Notes: generated by a model from the sequence alone, not told the origin. Shown: positions 44,001 through 56,671, counted from the first letter of the stretch. The stretch: 64,000 nucleotides of DNA from Aphanomyces cochlioides (GCA_019828595.1 JAHQRK010000060.1:1-64000); one strand, 5' to 3'. Translations and numbers: made by a program.

Positions 44001-45065
44001 AGTGGAACTTGGACGAGCGCTCTGCTTTGCAAGTGTACAAGTGAAGTTGGAACGCCTGGTCTTGACGAAACTGCTTGTCTCGATCTTGCAGCTCGTGAAT
44101 TTGCTTTTGAAGGTCTCGCACTCGATCCACCAGCACTGAATCTTGACGCATGTTGGGGACTTGCAAAAGCGAAGCGATCTCGACAGCTAACTTCTTCAAC
44201 GGCAGACGTTGTTTCTCCAATCGTTGAGAATGGAATTCTTTGAGTTGGGAGCGGATATCATTGACCAGTATGTCGTAGGCCTTGGAGATATTGTGGAATG
44301 TTGGAGACTTGTCCAAAAATCGATCCAGACATCCATGAACAATCTCGGCCGCTCGTGGTAGACGAAGTAGCCAAGTTGGAGCTTTCCATGATCCAGAGCC
44401 ATGGCGCAATGTTTGACGCTTTGTGATGATACGACAAGCCACGTGGTCAGCCTGTGGAACGTGTGGCATGTGCGTCGCCTTCCAATGACGAAGACCCGCC
44501 AAGGTGGACGAACAAAAGATGTAGTCGAGTCGGTTGGTGAGTGTGGGACTTGTGAAGGCTCGTGCCACGGGGTTTTGACGGCGAAACAGATCCACCAGAG
44601 ACAAACTGTGCATCCATTGTTCCAGTTGAAGGGTGCCGGCCATGGTGGAGGTACTGGGTCTCAACGAATCCAAATCTTTGTTGAGAGTGCAGTTGAAATC
44701 TCCTCCAACAATGTGGAGCGCATGTGGAGGAAAGTCGCGTGGCAATTCTTCGAAGTAACTTGCTCGTTGTTGGAAGGCTGCCGGCGCATAGATATTGTGG
44801 AGAACGACTGTCAGTGGACCCAGAGTACATCGCACTTGTAGATAACGACCACGAAGCACTGGGTTGTCATGAGGGACTTGAGTGGCGTTCTTCAAAGGAG
44901 AGTGAGGATGTATCAACGTAGCCAGACCTCCAGTGGCTGGCGACGTGGATACTTCAGGGTAAATAGGCTCTTCAAAGAACAAAGAGCCTGCGTGGTTTGT
45001 GATGCGTTGCCAATGGAACGCAACACGTCGTGTGGAGACTTGGCGTGCGGAAACGGGTTTCTTGG
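41002..45065 (-). mobile_element. LINE copy E5, inserted in H ORF1, cut by E6
   Basis: The 3' terminus at 41002 follows GGACTGGGG of H. It contains the 3' UTR (AGTGGTGAG and GACACTGTC variants, as in I3) and nearly all of ORF2, stopping at TTTCTTGG near ORF2 codon 47, where E6 begins. Its 5' part and right flank are outside the window. Confidence 0.92.
41147..45065 (-). pseudogene. ORF2 of E5, two frameshifts and a 6-bp insertion, lacks first codons
   Basis: A T is missing near 42520 (GCAGGCCAAGCC against GCAGGCCTAAGCC), breaking the frame around residue 897. Near 45027 the sequence CACGTCGTGTGG replaces CACGGTCGTGG, a net +1 change that disrupts the endonuclease near residue 60. Six extra bases near 44030 add two residues (YTCK in place of YK) in frame. 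Neither frameshift is in a homopolymer run, so this copy is probably truly dead. Confidence 0.9.
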
Positions 45066-47808
45066 TTAAATGAGTTGTATTAACCTTATTTTTGAGCAAA
45101 GGCCCTAATGACTTACTAATTTGCCTCGTACTGTATAAATAGAACTTGGAAAACAGAATATGGCAAAGTGGTCATTGAACAGGAGATGAAGTGAGTGAGC
45201 CGTTAGCTCACTCATGAAACGACGCTGTCAGGAATGGCGTGTTGACGTAACCAGGGGTCCGAAGATAGATGCTTGAGCACATTGAATACCTTGGTGTATC
45301 CCTTCTTGAGAGGGAGATCAACCAGGAGCTGTTGTAGATGTAGCTTGATCAAAGAGGCAGCATGAATGGCAACTTCCATCGGACTCTTCGCTGTGAGGTC
45401 GGGTCGAAAGGTGCGATCGGCACGTTGGAGCCATATTTGATAATACACGCAGGCTCGGACAATCGGCCAGATCTTCAGATAGCCACGGATGTAGTATCCA
45501 TCGGACGGCTTGGGCGTCTCGTAGAACATTTCCAGACACGTGGACGGAAAGGAACACTCGAGCAGTCGCTGGATCGCCTTGAAGAAATACCAAACAGATT
45601 GACCATATCCACAAGAGAACAGGAAATGCTCGTACGTCTCATTGACACGACAGAAGACACACGTCGGCTTGGGGTCTTGGTACTGAAACAGATATTGCAT
45701 GGCGTTGGCGCGGAGAAGGGTCTTGAAAATGAACTCTCCATATCGAGGGAGAATGTGGTCGGGTTGGAGGAAGGCGGCAAGTTGGGTAAGGCGCTTGGGG
45801 TCTTCGTAAAAGTTGGATGGCAGGTTGAGATGCTTGGTAGGAAGAATGGACGAGCTGACAGCTGGAGAAGCTCTGATCTTAGCCGATTTCGAAGTCGCAA
45901 ACGCCAACAAGATCGGACTCGAGTCAGGGTGAATCATCCAGTGCCATTCCATCCATTCAGAGCTTGGCGTCGGCAAGTGGAACACGGGAGCATCCTCTTC
46001 AGAAACAATCTCAAACAATCGTGATAACTTGGTCACCAAGATTGAGATCCATTGTTTCGTTGGAGGGACAAAATTGGCTTGGCGGCAGGCACGGTTGATT
46101 TTGTCAAACAAGATCGAAGCTGGCCAAACTCGCTGACACGGAGTCAACAAATGCGACAACTTCGTGATGTGAAGCGAAGCCAATACATTGGCTTGGTCTT
46201 GCGTCGATGTAGAGCACTGATCGTATAGGTCTTCGAGTCCAGGCAGATACGAGTTGTGCCAAAGGGGAACATCCAAAGATGAGATGTGATTTGGACAGCC
46301 GTACGGAGTCCAGCGAGATTCAAACCAGCTACTCAATAAGGCTTTCCATATTGGAGTGATATTGGGATTCTTGTACAGTTGTCTGATGAATGCAGAAGAG
46401 CCATTTGCCAAGAGGAGATCTCGGGGGGAACCCCATGGATGAAAAGCCTTCTCGAGGAGAGTATAGCCCGGCGTAATCCAGGCGGACATGGCAGACTTGC
46501 GGGGTGGGGTGGTGATGGCTTGAATGCATCTGATCATGACAGAGCGGTTGTGTTGTTGCCATAAAGCAAGTGCATGGTGCAGGCCTAAGCCACCGGACTT
46601 CTTCGGCATGAATATGATCTCCTTTTTGATCAAACGGAGGCCATGGACAGAGGAGGATGGGTTGATTTCTTCACCATGCATAAATTGAAGCATGGCCTTG
46701 TCGATCTTTTTGGCCAGGTCTTTGTCGGCAGGGACAAAAGCCAGTTGGTACCATAACACAGGCAGACATATGCTGTGCAGGATAGTGACTTTTCCGGCCA
46801 TGGTTCGAGCCTTGTAGAGCCACAAAGACAAGCGAGCCACAAACTTCTCAAACACGTAATTGAAACGTGCCAATGGAGAAAGATTGGGCGCAACCAAGAT
46901 ACCAAGAGCCTTCACGGGACTGTCGGAAGTAACTTGTAGTGAGGCAAGGTTCCCATTCAACTGGCTGTAGGTCAGAATTTGGGTCTTGTCTACGTTGAGT
47001 CGGAAACCAGACTTGTCGCAAAAGGTTTGAACCAATGCAAGCTGCCGGTGGAGGCACGTCTCATTTGCCGCATAGAGTTGCGAGTCGTCGGCAAAGTAAC
47101 TCCCAGTGTGGTAGCGATCCCCACACTTGATGCCATAGTTGGAGTGTTGCCGTAGGAGTTGGCACATCGGTTCCAAAGCGATCACAAACAGAAGTGGCGA
47201 CAGTGGATCACCTTGCAACACACCGCGTGAGATGTGAACTGGCTTGGACAAGAAGCCGTTCACCAAGATGCGAGACTTGCGGCCCGAGTACAGTACGCGA
47301 ACCATGTCAACAAAGGTTTCGGGAAAGCCATAGTGACGGAGGACGCGGAGCAAGTACGCGTGGTCCACGCGATCAAAAGCTTTCTCAAAGTCAAGCAGTG
47401 CCACCATCGAGGACGGACTGTGTAGTTTGATGTGGTGCAGCATGTCATCCAGTCGTGCAATATTGGTTTGGATATTGCTTCGACGGATAAAGCCTTGCTG
47501 GTCCGGGTGGATGATGTGTCGAATGTGGCGCTGGAGTCGATAAGCCAGAATACTCGTCAGGATTTTCACATCCGTGTTGAGTAGGCTAATGGGCCGATAG
47601 TTCTTGGCTTGTGACTTGGGGCCTTTCTTGTGCAGCAACACCAGCGTACTGACAAGTTGCATGGGAGTCAAGCGAGGGTGAGAATGGAGCTGGTGTGTGA
47701 ATAGCAGCTCCAATACCAACGACCACTTGTGAGGTGCAAGTTTGAGGACTTCGAATGGCAGAGCGTTGGGACCTGGCGCTGAGTTCGAACTGCTGTGTCG
47801 AATAGCAT

Positions 47809-47823
47809 GATAGAACTCGTTGG
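47809..47823. repeat. Target-site duplication of E7 (second copy 55180-55194)
   Basis: GATAGAACTCGTTGG, 15 bp, in E6 ORF2, ending in the usual GG at the 3' junction. Confidence 0.95.
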
Positions 47824-47969
47824 TTAAATGAGTTGTATTAACCTTATTTTTGAGCAAAAGCCCTAATGACTTACTAATTTGCCTCGTACTGTATAAATAG
47901 AACTTGGAAAACAGAATATGGCAAAGTGGTCATTGAACAGGAGATGAAGTGAGTGAGCCGTTAGCTCAC

Positions 47970-50900
47970 TCATGAAACGACGCTGTCAGGAATGGCGTGT
48001 TGACGTAACCAGGGGTCCGAAGATAGATGCTTGAGCACATTGAATACCTTGGTGTATCCCTTCTTGAGAGGGAGATCAACCAGGAGCTGTTGTAGATGTA
48101 GCTTGATCAAAGAGGCAGCATGAATGGCAACTTCCATCGGACTCTTCGCTGTGAGGTCGGGTCGAAAGGTGCGATCGGCACGTTGGAGCCATATTTGATA
48201 ATACACGCAGGCTCGGACAATCGGCCAGATCTTCAGATAGCCACGGATGTAGTATCCATCGGACGGCTTGGGCGTCTCGTAGAACATTTCCAGACACGTT
48301 GACGGAAAGGAACACTCGAGCAGTCGCTGGATCGCCTTGAAGAAATACCAAACAGATTGACCATATCCACAAGAGAACAGGAAATGCTCGTACGTCTCAT
48401 TGACACGACAGAAGACACACGTCGGCTTGGGGTCTTGGTACTGAAACAGATATTGCATGGCGTTGGCGCGGAGAAGGGTCTTGAAAATGAACTCTCCATA
48501 TCGAGGGAGAATGTGGTCGGGTTGGAGGAAGGCGGCAAGTTGGGTAAGGCGCTTGGGGTCTTCGTAAAAGTTGGATGGCAGGTTGAGATGCTTGGTAGGA
48601 AGAATGGACGAGCTGACAGCTGGAGAAGCTCTGATCTTAGCCGATTTCGAAGTCGCAAACGCCAACAAGATCGGACTCGAGTCAGGGTGAATCATCCAGT
48701 GCCATTCCATCCATTCAGAGCTTGGCGTCGGCAAGTGGAACACGGGAGCATCCTCTTCAGAAACAATCTCAAACAATCGTGATAACTTGGTCACCAAGAT
48801 TGAGATCCATTGTTTCGTTGGAAGGACAAAATTGGCTTGGCGGCAGGCACGGTTGATTTTGTCAAACAAGATCGAAGCTGGCCAAACTCGCTGACACGGA
48901 GTCAACAAATGCGACAACTTCGTGATGTGAAGCGAAGCCAATACATTGGCTTGGTCTTGCGTCGATGTAGAGCACTGATCGTATAGGTCTTCGAGTCCAG
49001 GCAGATACGAGTTGTGCCAAAGGGGAACATCCAAAGATGAGATGTGATTTGGACAGCCGTACGGAGTCCAGCGAGATTCAAACCAGCTACTCAATAAGGC
49101 TTTCCATATTGGAGTGATATTGGGATTCTTGTACAGTTGTCTGATGAATGCAGAAGAGCCATTTGCCAAGAGGAGATCTCGGGGGGAACCCCATGGATGA
49201 AAAGCCTTCTCGAGGAGAGTATAGCCCGGCGTAATCCAGGCGGACATGGCAGACTTGCGGGGTGGGGTGGTGATGGCTTGAATGCATCTGATCATGACAG
49301 AGCGGTTGTGTTGTTGCCATAAAGCAAGTGCATGGTGCAGGCCTAAGCCACCGGACTTCTTCGGCATGAATATGATCTCCTTTTTGATCAAACGGAGGCC
49401 ATGGACAGAGGAGGATGGGTTGATTTCTTCACCATGCATAAATTGAAGCATGGCCTTGTCGATCTTTTTGGCCAGGTCTTTGTCGGCAGGGACAAAAGCC
49501 AGTTGGTACCATAACACAGGCAGACATATGCTGTGCAGGATAGTGACTTTTCCGGCCATGGTTCGAGCCTTGTAGAGCCACAAAGACAAGCGAGCCACAA
49601 ACTTCTCAAACACGTAATTGAAACGTGCCAATGGAGAAAGATTGGGCGCAACCAAGATACCAAGAGCCTTCACGGGACTGTCGGAAGTAACTTGTAGTGA
49701 GGCAAGGTTCCCATTCAACTGGCTGTAGGTCAGAATTTGGGTCTTGTCTACGTTGAGTCGGAAACCAGACTTGTCGCAAAAGGTTTGAACCAATGCAAGC
49801 TGCCGGTGGAGGCACGTCTCATTTGCAGCATAGAGTTGCGAGTCGTCGGCAAAGTAACTCCCAGTGTGGTAGCGATCCCCACACTTGATGCCATAGTTGG
49901 AGTGTTGCCGTAGGAGTTGGCACATCGGTTCTAAAGCGATCACAAACAGAAGTGGCGACAGTGGATCACCTTGCAACACACCGCGTGAGATGTGAACTGG
50001 CTTGGACAAGAAGCCGTTCACCAAGATGCGAGACTTGCGGCCCGAGTACAGTACGCGAACCATGTCAACAAAGGTTTCGGGAAAGCCATAGTGACGGAGG
50101 ACGCGGAGCAAGTACGCGTGGTCCACGCGATCAAAAGCTTTCTCAAAGTCAAGCAGTGCCACCATCGAGGACGGACTGTGTAGTTTGATGTGGTGCAGCA
50201 TGTCATCCAGTCGTGCAATATTGGTTTGGATATTGCTTCGACGGATAAAGCCTTGCTGGTCCGGGTGGATGATGTGTCGAATGTGGCGCTGGAGTCGATA
50301 AGCCAGAATACTCGTCAGGATTTTCACATCCGTGTTGAGTAGGCTAATGGGCCGATAGTTCTTGGCTTGTGACTTGGGGCCTTTCTTGTGCAGCAACACC
50401 AGCGTACTGACAAGTTGCATGGGAGTCAAGCGAGGGTGAGAATGGAGCTGGTGTGTGAATAGCAGCTCCAATACCAACGACCACTTGTGAGGTGCAAGTT
50501 TGAGGACTTCGAATGGCAGAGCGTTGGGACCTGGCGCTGAGTTCGAACTGCTGTGTCGAATAGCATGATAGAACTCGTTGGCGCGCAAGGGAGCCGACAG
50601 CTCTTTCTGGGCTTGCTCTGGCAGTTGCTTGTGTCGAGTCAATGGGGTCAGAAATGACGACACTTCGTCTCCAGATCGCTGCACGTCGGGAGCTGCAAAC
50701 AAGTCCTTGTAGTAGTCGACCAGGACGTCAGACATGCCTTGTTGATTGGAGACAACATTTCCATTGACATCCACCAACTCTTTGAAGACTGTCTTCTTCA
50801 AGGGGGTAGGGACAGGGGACATGAAGTGGAACTTGGACGAGCGCTCTGCTTTGTACAAGTGAAGTTGGAACGCCTGGTCTTGACGAAACTGCTTGTCTCG

Positions 50901-52029
50901 ATCTTGCAGCTCGTGAATTTGCTTTTGAAGGTCTCGCACTCGATCCACCAGCACTGAATCTTGACGCATGTTGGGGACTTGCAAAAGCGAAGCGATCTCG
51001 ACAGCTAACTTCTTCAACGGCAGACGTTGTTTTCTCCAATCGTTGAGAATGGAATTCTTTGAGTTGGGAGCGGATATCATTGACCAGCATGTCGTAGGCC
51101 TTGGCGATATTGTGGAATGTTGGAGACTTGTCCAAAAATCGATCCAGACATCCATGAACAATCTCGGCCGCTCGTGGTAGACGAAGTAGCCAAGTTGGAG
51201 CTTTCCATGATCCAGAGCCATGGCGCAATGTTTGACGCTTTGTGATGATACGACAAGCCACGTGGTCAGCCTGTGGAACGTGTGGCATGTGCGTCGCCTT
51301 CCAATGACGAAGACCCGCCAAGGTGGACGAACAAAAGATGTAGTCAAGTCGGTTGGTGAGTGTGGGACTTGTGAAGGCTCGTGCCACGGGGTTTTGACGG
51401 CGAAACAGATCCACCAGAGACAAACTGTGCATCCATTGTTCCAGTTGAAGGGTGCCGGCCATGGTGGAGGTACTGGGTCTCAACGAATCCAAATCTTTGT
51501 TGAGAGTGCAGTTGAAATCGCCTCCAACAATGTGGAGCGCATGTGGAGGAAAGTCGCGTGGCAATTCTTCGAAGTAACTTGCTCGTTGTTGGAAGGCTGC
51601 CGGCGCATAGATATTGTGGAGAACGACTGTCAGTGGACCCAGAGTACATCGCACTTGTAGATAACGACCACGAAGCACTGGGTTGTCATGAGGGACTTGA
51701 GTGGCGTTCTTCAAAGGAGAGTGAGGATGTATCAACGTAGCCAGACCTCCAGTGGCTGGCGACGTGGATACTTCAGGGTAAATAGGCTCTTCAAAGAACA
51801 AAGAGCCTGCGTGGTTTGTGATGCGTTGCCAATGGAACGCAACACGGTCGTGGAGACTTGGCGTGCGGAAACGGGTTTCTTGGATAAAGGAAACGTCGTG
51901 AACACTTGATAGTTTGTCGAGGATGTACCGATGACTGTTGGAGAAGCCATTGGTGTTGAGGGAGATGATTTGTGGGTCCCAGTCCACGAGTTCAGTTGGG
52001 ACATCGGAGAAGTTGTTGTCAATCATCAC
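47970..52029 (-). pseudogene. ORF2 of E7, one-base insertion in a T run
   Basis: 4,060 nt. The extra T is near 51030 (GTTGTTTTCTCC against GTTGTTTCTCC), around residue 334, between the endonuclease and reverse transcriptase. The endonuclease frame is 50728-52029 and the reverse transcriptase frame continues from there to 47970. Because it is a homopolymer change it may be a sequencing error, in which case E7 has both ORFs intact. Confidence 0.88.
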
Positions 52030-52104
52030 GAGTACAGATGAAAATGAGTAGAATGGAGGGGTCAGAGGGGAGGTTGAAATGGATTGAAGCAGGGGATAGA
52101 AGCC

Positions 52105-55100
52105 TTAGAGTTGATCGTCCTCCAAATCGAGGGGATCAATTTCGTCGGCGTTCATGGAGTGGTGAGCTTTGCTGCAGAGCTCGTCGATGTGGTAATTGTT
52201 GGTGATGCTTTTGAGCATCGAGATGGCCGACAAGACGGGAGCCGGCAAAGTGAACTTCTCGAGATTGTCGCTGAAGTTTTCGATCAAAGCAAACAGCGAC
52301 CAGTCCGTCAAGCAGTTGGTGTCAGGCAATCTTGTTGCTTCTTGGTTCAATAGAACAGTCAGTGCCTCCGAGTTTGTGTAGAGGTCTGGGGCCCGATTTG
52401 AGAGGAATAAGTCAATCGTAGCAAGTGCAAAGAGGATGCGCTTGATCTCTGGTATGTCCGTGGTCAATTCTTCCAAGATTTCTGACGGGTGAATCTTGTA
52501 TTGAGCCATGAAGTTGACGTGATGTTTGTAGTTGTGAGGCTTGCCTTGAGCTTTTAACAAAGCCATCTTGCGCTCAATAGTCTTGGTTGCAACAAGTGAC
52601 TGAAACAAACTGAGGTCTTCATCTTGTGCGTACATAGCATGTGCAACGAGCTGAGGATCGTCTCGCAAAATGCGTTGACATTCGGTGATACTGCCTTCGA
52701 CTTTCTTATCTCGAATGATCTTCTTCGCCAATTCGAGGTGGGCTGCAGCAGACTTGTTAAGTCGTTGTTTCTTCGCTTTGCCTTTGGTCTTTTTCGGGCG
52801 TGGCGCACTTGAATCTTCCAATACAATTCGAGGCACTGCAAAGTCTTCAAACGAGAGTTCCACGTCGTCTTCTTCGAGGATATGAAAACGGTTGGATGTC
52901 GGCAGGGGATCCAAACGTGGGGACGAAGGCAAAGTACGTTTTGGAGCTGGTCCAGACCGGTAGCCCGTTACCAATTGAAGGTCCAGCGAGTTCTTGGGCT
53001 GCTCACTTGGTGGAGCAAGAGCGGGCGATTCGTTGGTAGACATTTCCACATCTTCTTGTTGTTTGTCTTGTCCATTGTTGTTAGGGGGATCGCTGTCACC
53101 AGACATATCGACATCAGAGCCATGAGAAGGAGCTGTTGGCTGTGGTTGTTCATCTTGACCATCTTCAGATGTCTCAGTTGAGTCGGCCTTGCCTTCCGCA
53201 TTTGTTCCAGGGTCTTGATCATGATCGTCTCCATCATGTTCAGGTTCTTTTTCTCCTGATGGAGGAGATTTTGCCGCTGCCTTGGCCGCTTTTGCCTTCG
53301 CTTTTTCAGCCTTGGCCTCTGCACGTCGTGAAACAATCGACGGAGGCAATGTCTTGTTCAGAGCAGCGATCTTGTGCTGAAACACGACGACAAAAGGCTG
53401 ACCCGACGGATCCGTAATGGTGATTTCGCGTAGTGCGTCGCCGGATTTTGGCACCAACACTGCAGGAGGCGCAGACGACTTGAAAATGACTCTCAAATGC
53501 GGCGACTTGATGTTCTGACCAGCAGTAGGGTTGAATGCTGCTATCACTGACTTGGTCAATGCAGCCATTTTCTTGACAATCGCCTTGGCCATCGAAGGGT
53601 GACTGACCTTGTTGAACGTAACGTAGTAGTTGTTGCCATAACGCGAGTACTTGGGAACCAGGAAGTCTTTGCCACCAAGTCGAAACGTTGTGCCTCCCAT
53701 TTCCACGCACGTAGACAAGTTGTAACTTGAGATCACAATGGTCTGTGGGTTCTTCTTGTGGATCAAAATGTTCGGAAATTTGGAGCCCCATAACGAACCA
53801 GGATTTTCCTTGACAAATTGATCGCAGATGACTTTTTCGGACCAGTCCTTGTAGGCTTCGCCCAACTTGACTGTGAGCTCGTACACTTGGGACTGGGGAG
53901 TGAGCAAAATGTTTTCAATGAAGGCGTCCATGTCACCAGAGTCTTTGTAGAATGTGTCCGCCATGGCCTCGCATCGCGCAATATCGTCATCGGCAATAGC
54001 ATGAGCACCAGTGTTGCGATGTTTCGCGCCTTTGGGGGCATTGCCTTGCTTGGAATCTTTCTTGGACGAAGCTGAATCCTTGCCGGGAGCCTTTTGCGTC
54101 CATGGATTGGCCTTTTCAGCGTTTTGTTGCTCTTGATCGCCTTGTATTTTGTCTGCCGCGGTAGGAGGATCAACAGCGCCATTTCCTTGAGCAACGGATT
54201 TGTCGACAATGTCTTGATTTGACTGGTCATTGTCATTGTTTGTCGATTGTTCCTCGTGAATAACTTCTCCAGGAGTATCACACGGCTTCGCTTGGCCGTT
54301 AATGTCGCCTGACCCATCAACCTCCGAGTGAATTTGAGTATTTCCCTCGTCGGTTAAGGCCTCGGTTTCAGTAGAATCCTTCCCCTCGGCGTCTCCAGAG
54401 ACCATATCCACGTCCTCTTGAGATTTTTCTTCTTCCTCTCCCGTTCTAGGAGGCTCAGCACAGGGGGCGACGCGGTTGGTGGCTGCTGGCTCAGTCCCAT
54501 TGGTCACGAGAAAGGCCGGGGCCAGACCCCCAGTGACAGGGGTAGAAGGGGAATCCATGCCATCCCCGCAGCACGGTGACTGGGGTACACCATTGCTCCG
54601 GCGAGAACCCAAATCGGGATACCGCCCCCGCCCCTCCGAAGAGGCCCCTGGGGGGAAGTAGACAGAACCGCAGGGTGTGCCCATAGGGGGGGCCCTCGTA
54701 GCCTCTAGGGCTGGCATGGACCCCGTTTTCTCGCCGCCTTCACTGGGGATCGACTCCAATTGGAGTCCAGGGAAGCAGCCACCACAGGCACAAGGCCCCA
54801 GTGGTTCGCCCTCCTGAGTGAGGGCTTCGCTAGACAAGTTAACGACAGTGGTCTGGGGGTCAACCACTGACCCACTGAGGTTGACCCCCCCTGGAACTCC
54901 GGCGAGTGGAGCACCAGGTGAAGCGCTGGTGGAGCGAGACGCAGATTGGTCTCCAGAGACGCTGTTGGGGTCGAACTCGACCTCCACTTCGGCCCTAGGG
55001 TTAGGTGTAGAGACATTACTCACACCACTTCCGCCATCCTGATTGGACGACGAAAGTGGGTGAGGTGATACAATACCTGGAATGATGGTGACTCCGTGAG

Positions 55101-55143
55101 TGTTGGTCTCACGGAGCTCGGAACAGCTGTTGGCGTTGGACAT
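52105..55143 (-). CDS. ORF1: 1,012-aa retrotransposon protein of unknown fold, intact
   Basis: By position this is the LINE ORF1, usually an RNA-binding chaperone, but I see no gag-type CCHC knuckle and cannot assign a fold. Residues 1 to about 240 are Ser/Pro/Gly-rich with scattered cysteines (CACGGC, CCGDG). About 240-400 is polar, acidic and probably disordered. About 410-600 (from YELTVKLGE to HKIAALN) looks folded, with alternating hydrophobic strands and helices, and could be the nucleic-acid-binding part. An Ala/Lys run (KAKAAKAAAK) and acidic linkers follow. A basic PKKTKGKAKKQR stretch resembles a nuclear localisation signal. The last 200 residues look helical and end DPLDLEDDQL. The first ATG is chosen; it lies 61 nt from the full element's 5' end. 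Confidence 0.85.
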   Translation of the reverse strand: MSNANSCSELRETNTHGVTIIPGIVSPHPLSSSNQDGGSGVSNVSTPNPRAEVEVEFDPNSVSGDQSASRSTSASPGAPLAGVPGGVNLSGSVVDPQTTVVNLSSEALTQEGEPLGPCACGGCFPGLQLESIPSEGGEKTGSMPALEATRAPPMGTPCGSVYFPPGASSEGRGRYPDLGSRRSNGVPQSPCCGDGMDSPSTPVTGGLAPAFLVTNGTEPAATNRVAPCAEPPRTGEEEEKSQEDVDMVSGDAEGKDSTETEALTDEGNTQIHSEVDGSGDINGQAKPCDTPGEVIHEEQSTNNDNDQSNQDIVDKSVAQGNGAVDPPTAADKIQGDQEQQNAEKANPWTQKAPGKDSASSKKDSKQGNAPKGAKHRNTGAHAIADDDIARCEAMADTFYKDSGDMDAFIENILLTPQSQVYELTVKLGEAYKDWSEKVICDQFVKENPGSLWGSKFPNILIHKKNPQTIVISSYNLSTCVEMGGTTFRLGGKDFLVPKYSRYGNNYYVTFNKVSHPSMAKAIVKKMAALTKSVIAAFNPTAGQNIKSPHLRVIFKSSAPPAVLVPKSGDALREITITDPSGQPFVVVFQHKIAALNKTLPPSIVSRRAEAKAEKAKAKAAKAAAKSPPSGEKEPEHDGDDHDQDPGTNAEGKADSTETSEDGQDEQPQPTAPSHGSDVDMSGDSDPPNNNGQDKQQEDVEMSTNESPALAPPSEQPKNSLDLQLVTGYRSGPAPKRTLPSSPRLDPLPTSNRFHILEEDDVELSFEDFAVPRIVLEDSSAPRPKKTKGKAKKQRLNKSAAAHLELAKKIIRDKKVEGSITECQRILRDDPQLVAHAMYAQDEDLSLFQSLVATKTIERKMALLKAQGKPHNYKHHVNFMAQYKIHPSEILEELTTDIPEIKRILFALATIDLFLSNRAPDLYTNSEALTVLLNQEATRLPDTNCLTDWSLFALIENFSDNLEKFTLPAPVLSAISMLKSITNNYHIDELCSKAHHSMNADEIDPLDLEDDQL

Positions 55144-56671
55144 TTTGAGCGCGGCGGCACTTGATAACTTCTTGACTTGGATAGAACTCGTTGGCGCGCA
55201 AGGGAGCCGACAGCTCTTTCTGGGCTTGCTCTGGCAGTTGCTTGTGTCGAGTCAATGGGGTCAGAAATGACGACACTTCGTCTCCAGATCGCTGCACCTC
55301 GGGAGCTGCAAACAAGTCCTTGTAGTAGTCGACCAGGACGTCAGACATGCCTTGTTGATTGGAGACAACATTTCCATTGACATCCACCAACTCTTTGAAG
55401 ACTGTCTTCTTCAAGGGGGTAGGGACAGGGGACATGAAGTGGAACTTGGACGAGCGCTCTGCTTTGTACAAGTGAAGTTGGAACGCCTGGTCTTGACGAA
55501 ACTGCTTGTCTCGATCTTGTAGCTCGTGAATTTGCTTTTGAAGGTCTCGCACTCGATCCACCAGCACTGAATCTTGACGCATGTTGGGGACTTGCAAAAG
55601 CGAAGCGATCTCGACAGCTAACTTCTTCAACGGCAGACGTTGTTTCTCCAATCGTTGAGAATGGAATTCTTTGAGTTGGGAGCGGATATCATTGACCAGC
55701 ATGTCGTAGGCCTTGGCGATATTGTGGAATGTTGGAGACTTGTCCAAAAATCGATCCAGACATCCATGAACAATCTCGGCCGCTCGTGGTAGACGAAGTA
55801 GCCAAGTTGGAGCTTTCCATGATCCAGAGCCATGGCGCAATGTTTGACGCTTTGTGATGATACGACAAGCCACGTGGTCAGCCTGTGGAACGTGTGGCAT
55901 GTGCGTCGCCTTCCAATGACGAAGACCCGCCAAGGTGGACGAACAAAAGATGTAGTCAAGTCGGTTGGTGAGTGTGGGACTTGTGAAGGCTCGTGCCACG
56001 GGGTTTTGACGGCGAAACAGATCCACCAGAGACAAACTGTGCATCCATTGTTCCAGTTGAAGGGTGCCGGCCATGGTGGAGGTACTGGGTCTCAACGAAT
56101 CCAAATCTTTGTTGAGAGTGCAGTTGAAATCTCCTCCAACAATGTGGAGCGCATGTGGAGGAAAGTCGCGTGGCAATTCTTCGAAGTAACTTGCTCGTTG
56201 TTGGAAGGCTGCCGGCGCATAGATATTGTGGAGAACGACTGTCAGTGGACCCAGAGTACATCGCACTTGTAGATAACGACCACGAAGCACTGGGTTGTCA
56301 TGAGGGACTTGAGTGGCGTTCTTCAAAGGAGAGTGAGGATGTATCAACGTAGCCAGACCTCCAGTGGCTGGCGACGTGGATACTTCAGGGTAAATAGGCT
56401 CTTCAAAGAACAAAGAGCCTGCGTGGTTTGTGATGCGTTGCCAATGGAACGCAACACGGTCGTGGAGACTTGGCGTGCGGAAACGGGTTTCTTGGATAAA
56501 GGAAACGTCGTGAACACTTGATAGTTTGTCGAGGATGTACCGATGACTGTTGGAGAAGCCATTGGTGTTGAGGGAGATGATTTGTGGGTCCCAGTCCACG
56601 AGTTCAGTTGGGACATCGGAGAAGTTGTTGTCACTCATCACGAGTACAGATGAAAATGAGTAGAATGGAGG

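Larger units (their letters stand above)
47824..55179 (-). mobile_element. LINE copy E7: near full-length, target duplication present
   Basis: 7,356 bp, lacking only the first 25 nt of the element (including the candidate promoter). It inserted after E6 ORF2 CTCGTTGG. ORF1 is intact and ORF2 has one extra base. This is the youngest visible event at this level, since nothing has inserted into it. Confidence 0.96.
45212..56641 (-). pseudogene. ORF2 of E6, frame intact apart from the E7 insertion
   Basis: 45212-47823 (2,612 nt) plus 55195-56641 (1,447 nt) is 4,059 nt, the exact intact length, with no other break seen. E7 sits near codon 483, between the endonuclease and the reverse transcriptase. 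The upstream part now reads as a 510-aa frame (55109-56641) with a whole endonuclease domain, ending about 26 residues into the E7 5' region. Confidence 0.92.
45066..56671 (-). mobile_element. LINE copy E6, inserted in E5, carrying E7, cut by I1'
   Basis: E6's own sequence is 45066-47823 plus 55195-56671. It holds the 3' UTR, all of ORF2 and 30 nt of the spacer, and is interrupted by E7 in ORF2 and by I1' in the spacer. Its ORF1 is not in the window. The 1-578 segment is its duplicate. Confidence 0.93.

Noticed and set aside
47824..47857. Frames that start inside an element's 3' UTR and run into the host ORF2 (MLKNKVNTTHLT...).
   Set aside because: They begin at a TTG, not an ATG, and there is no sign of translation initiating there.
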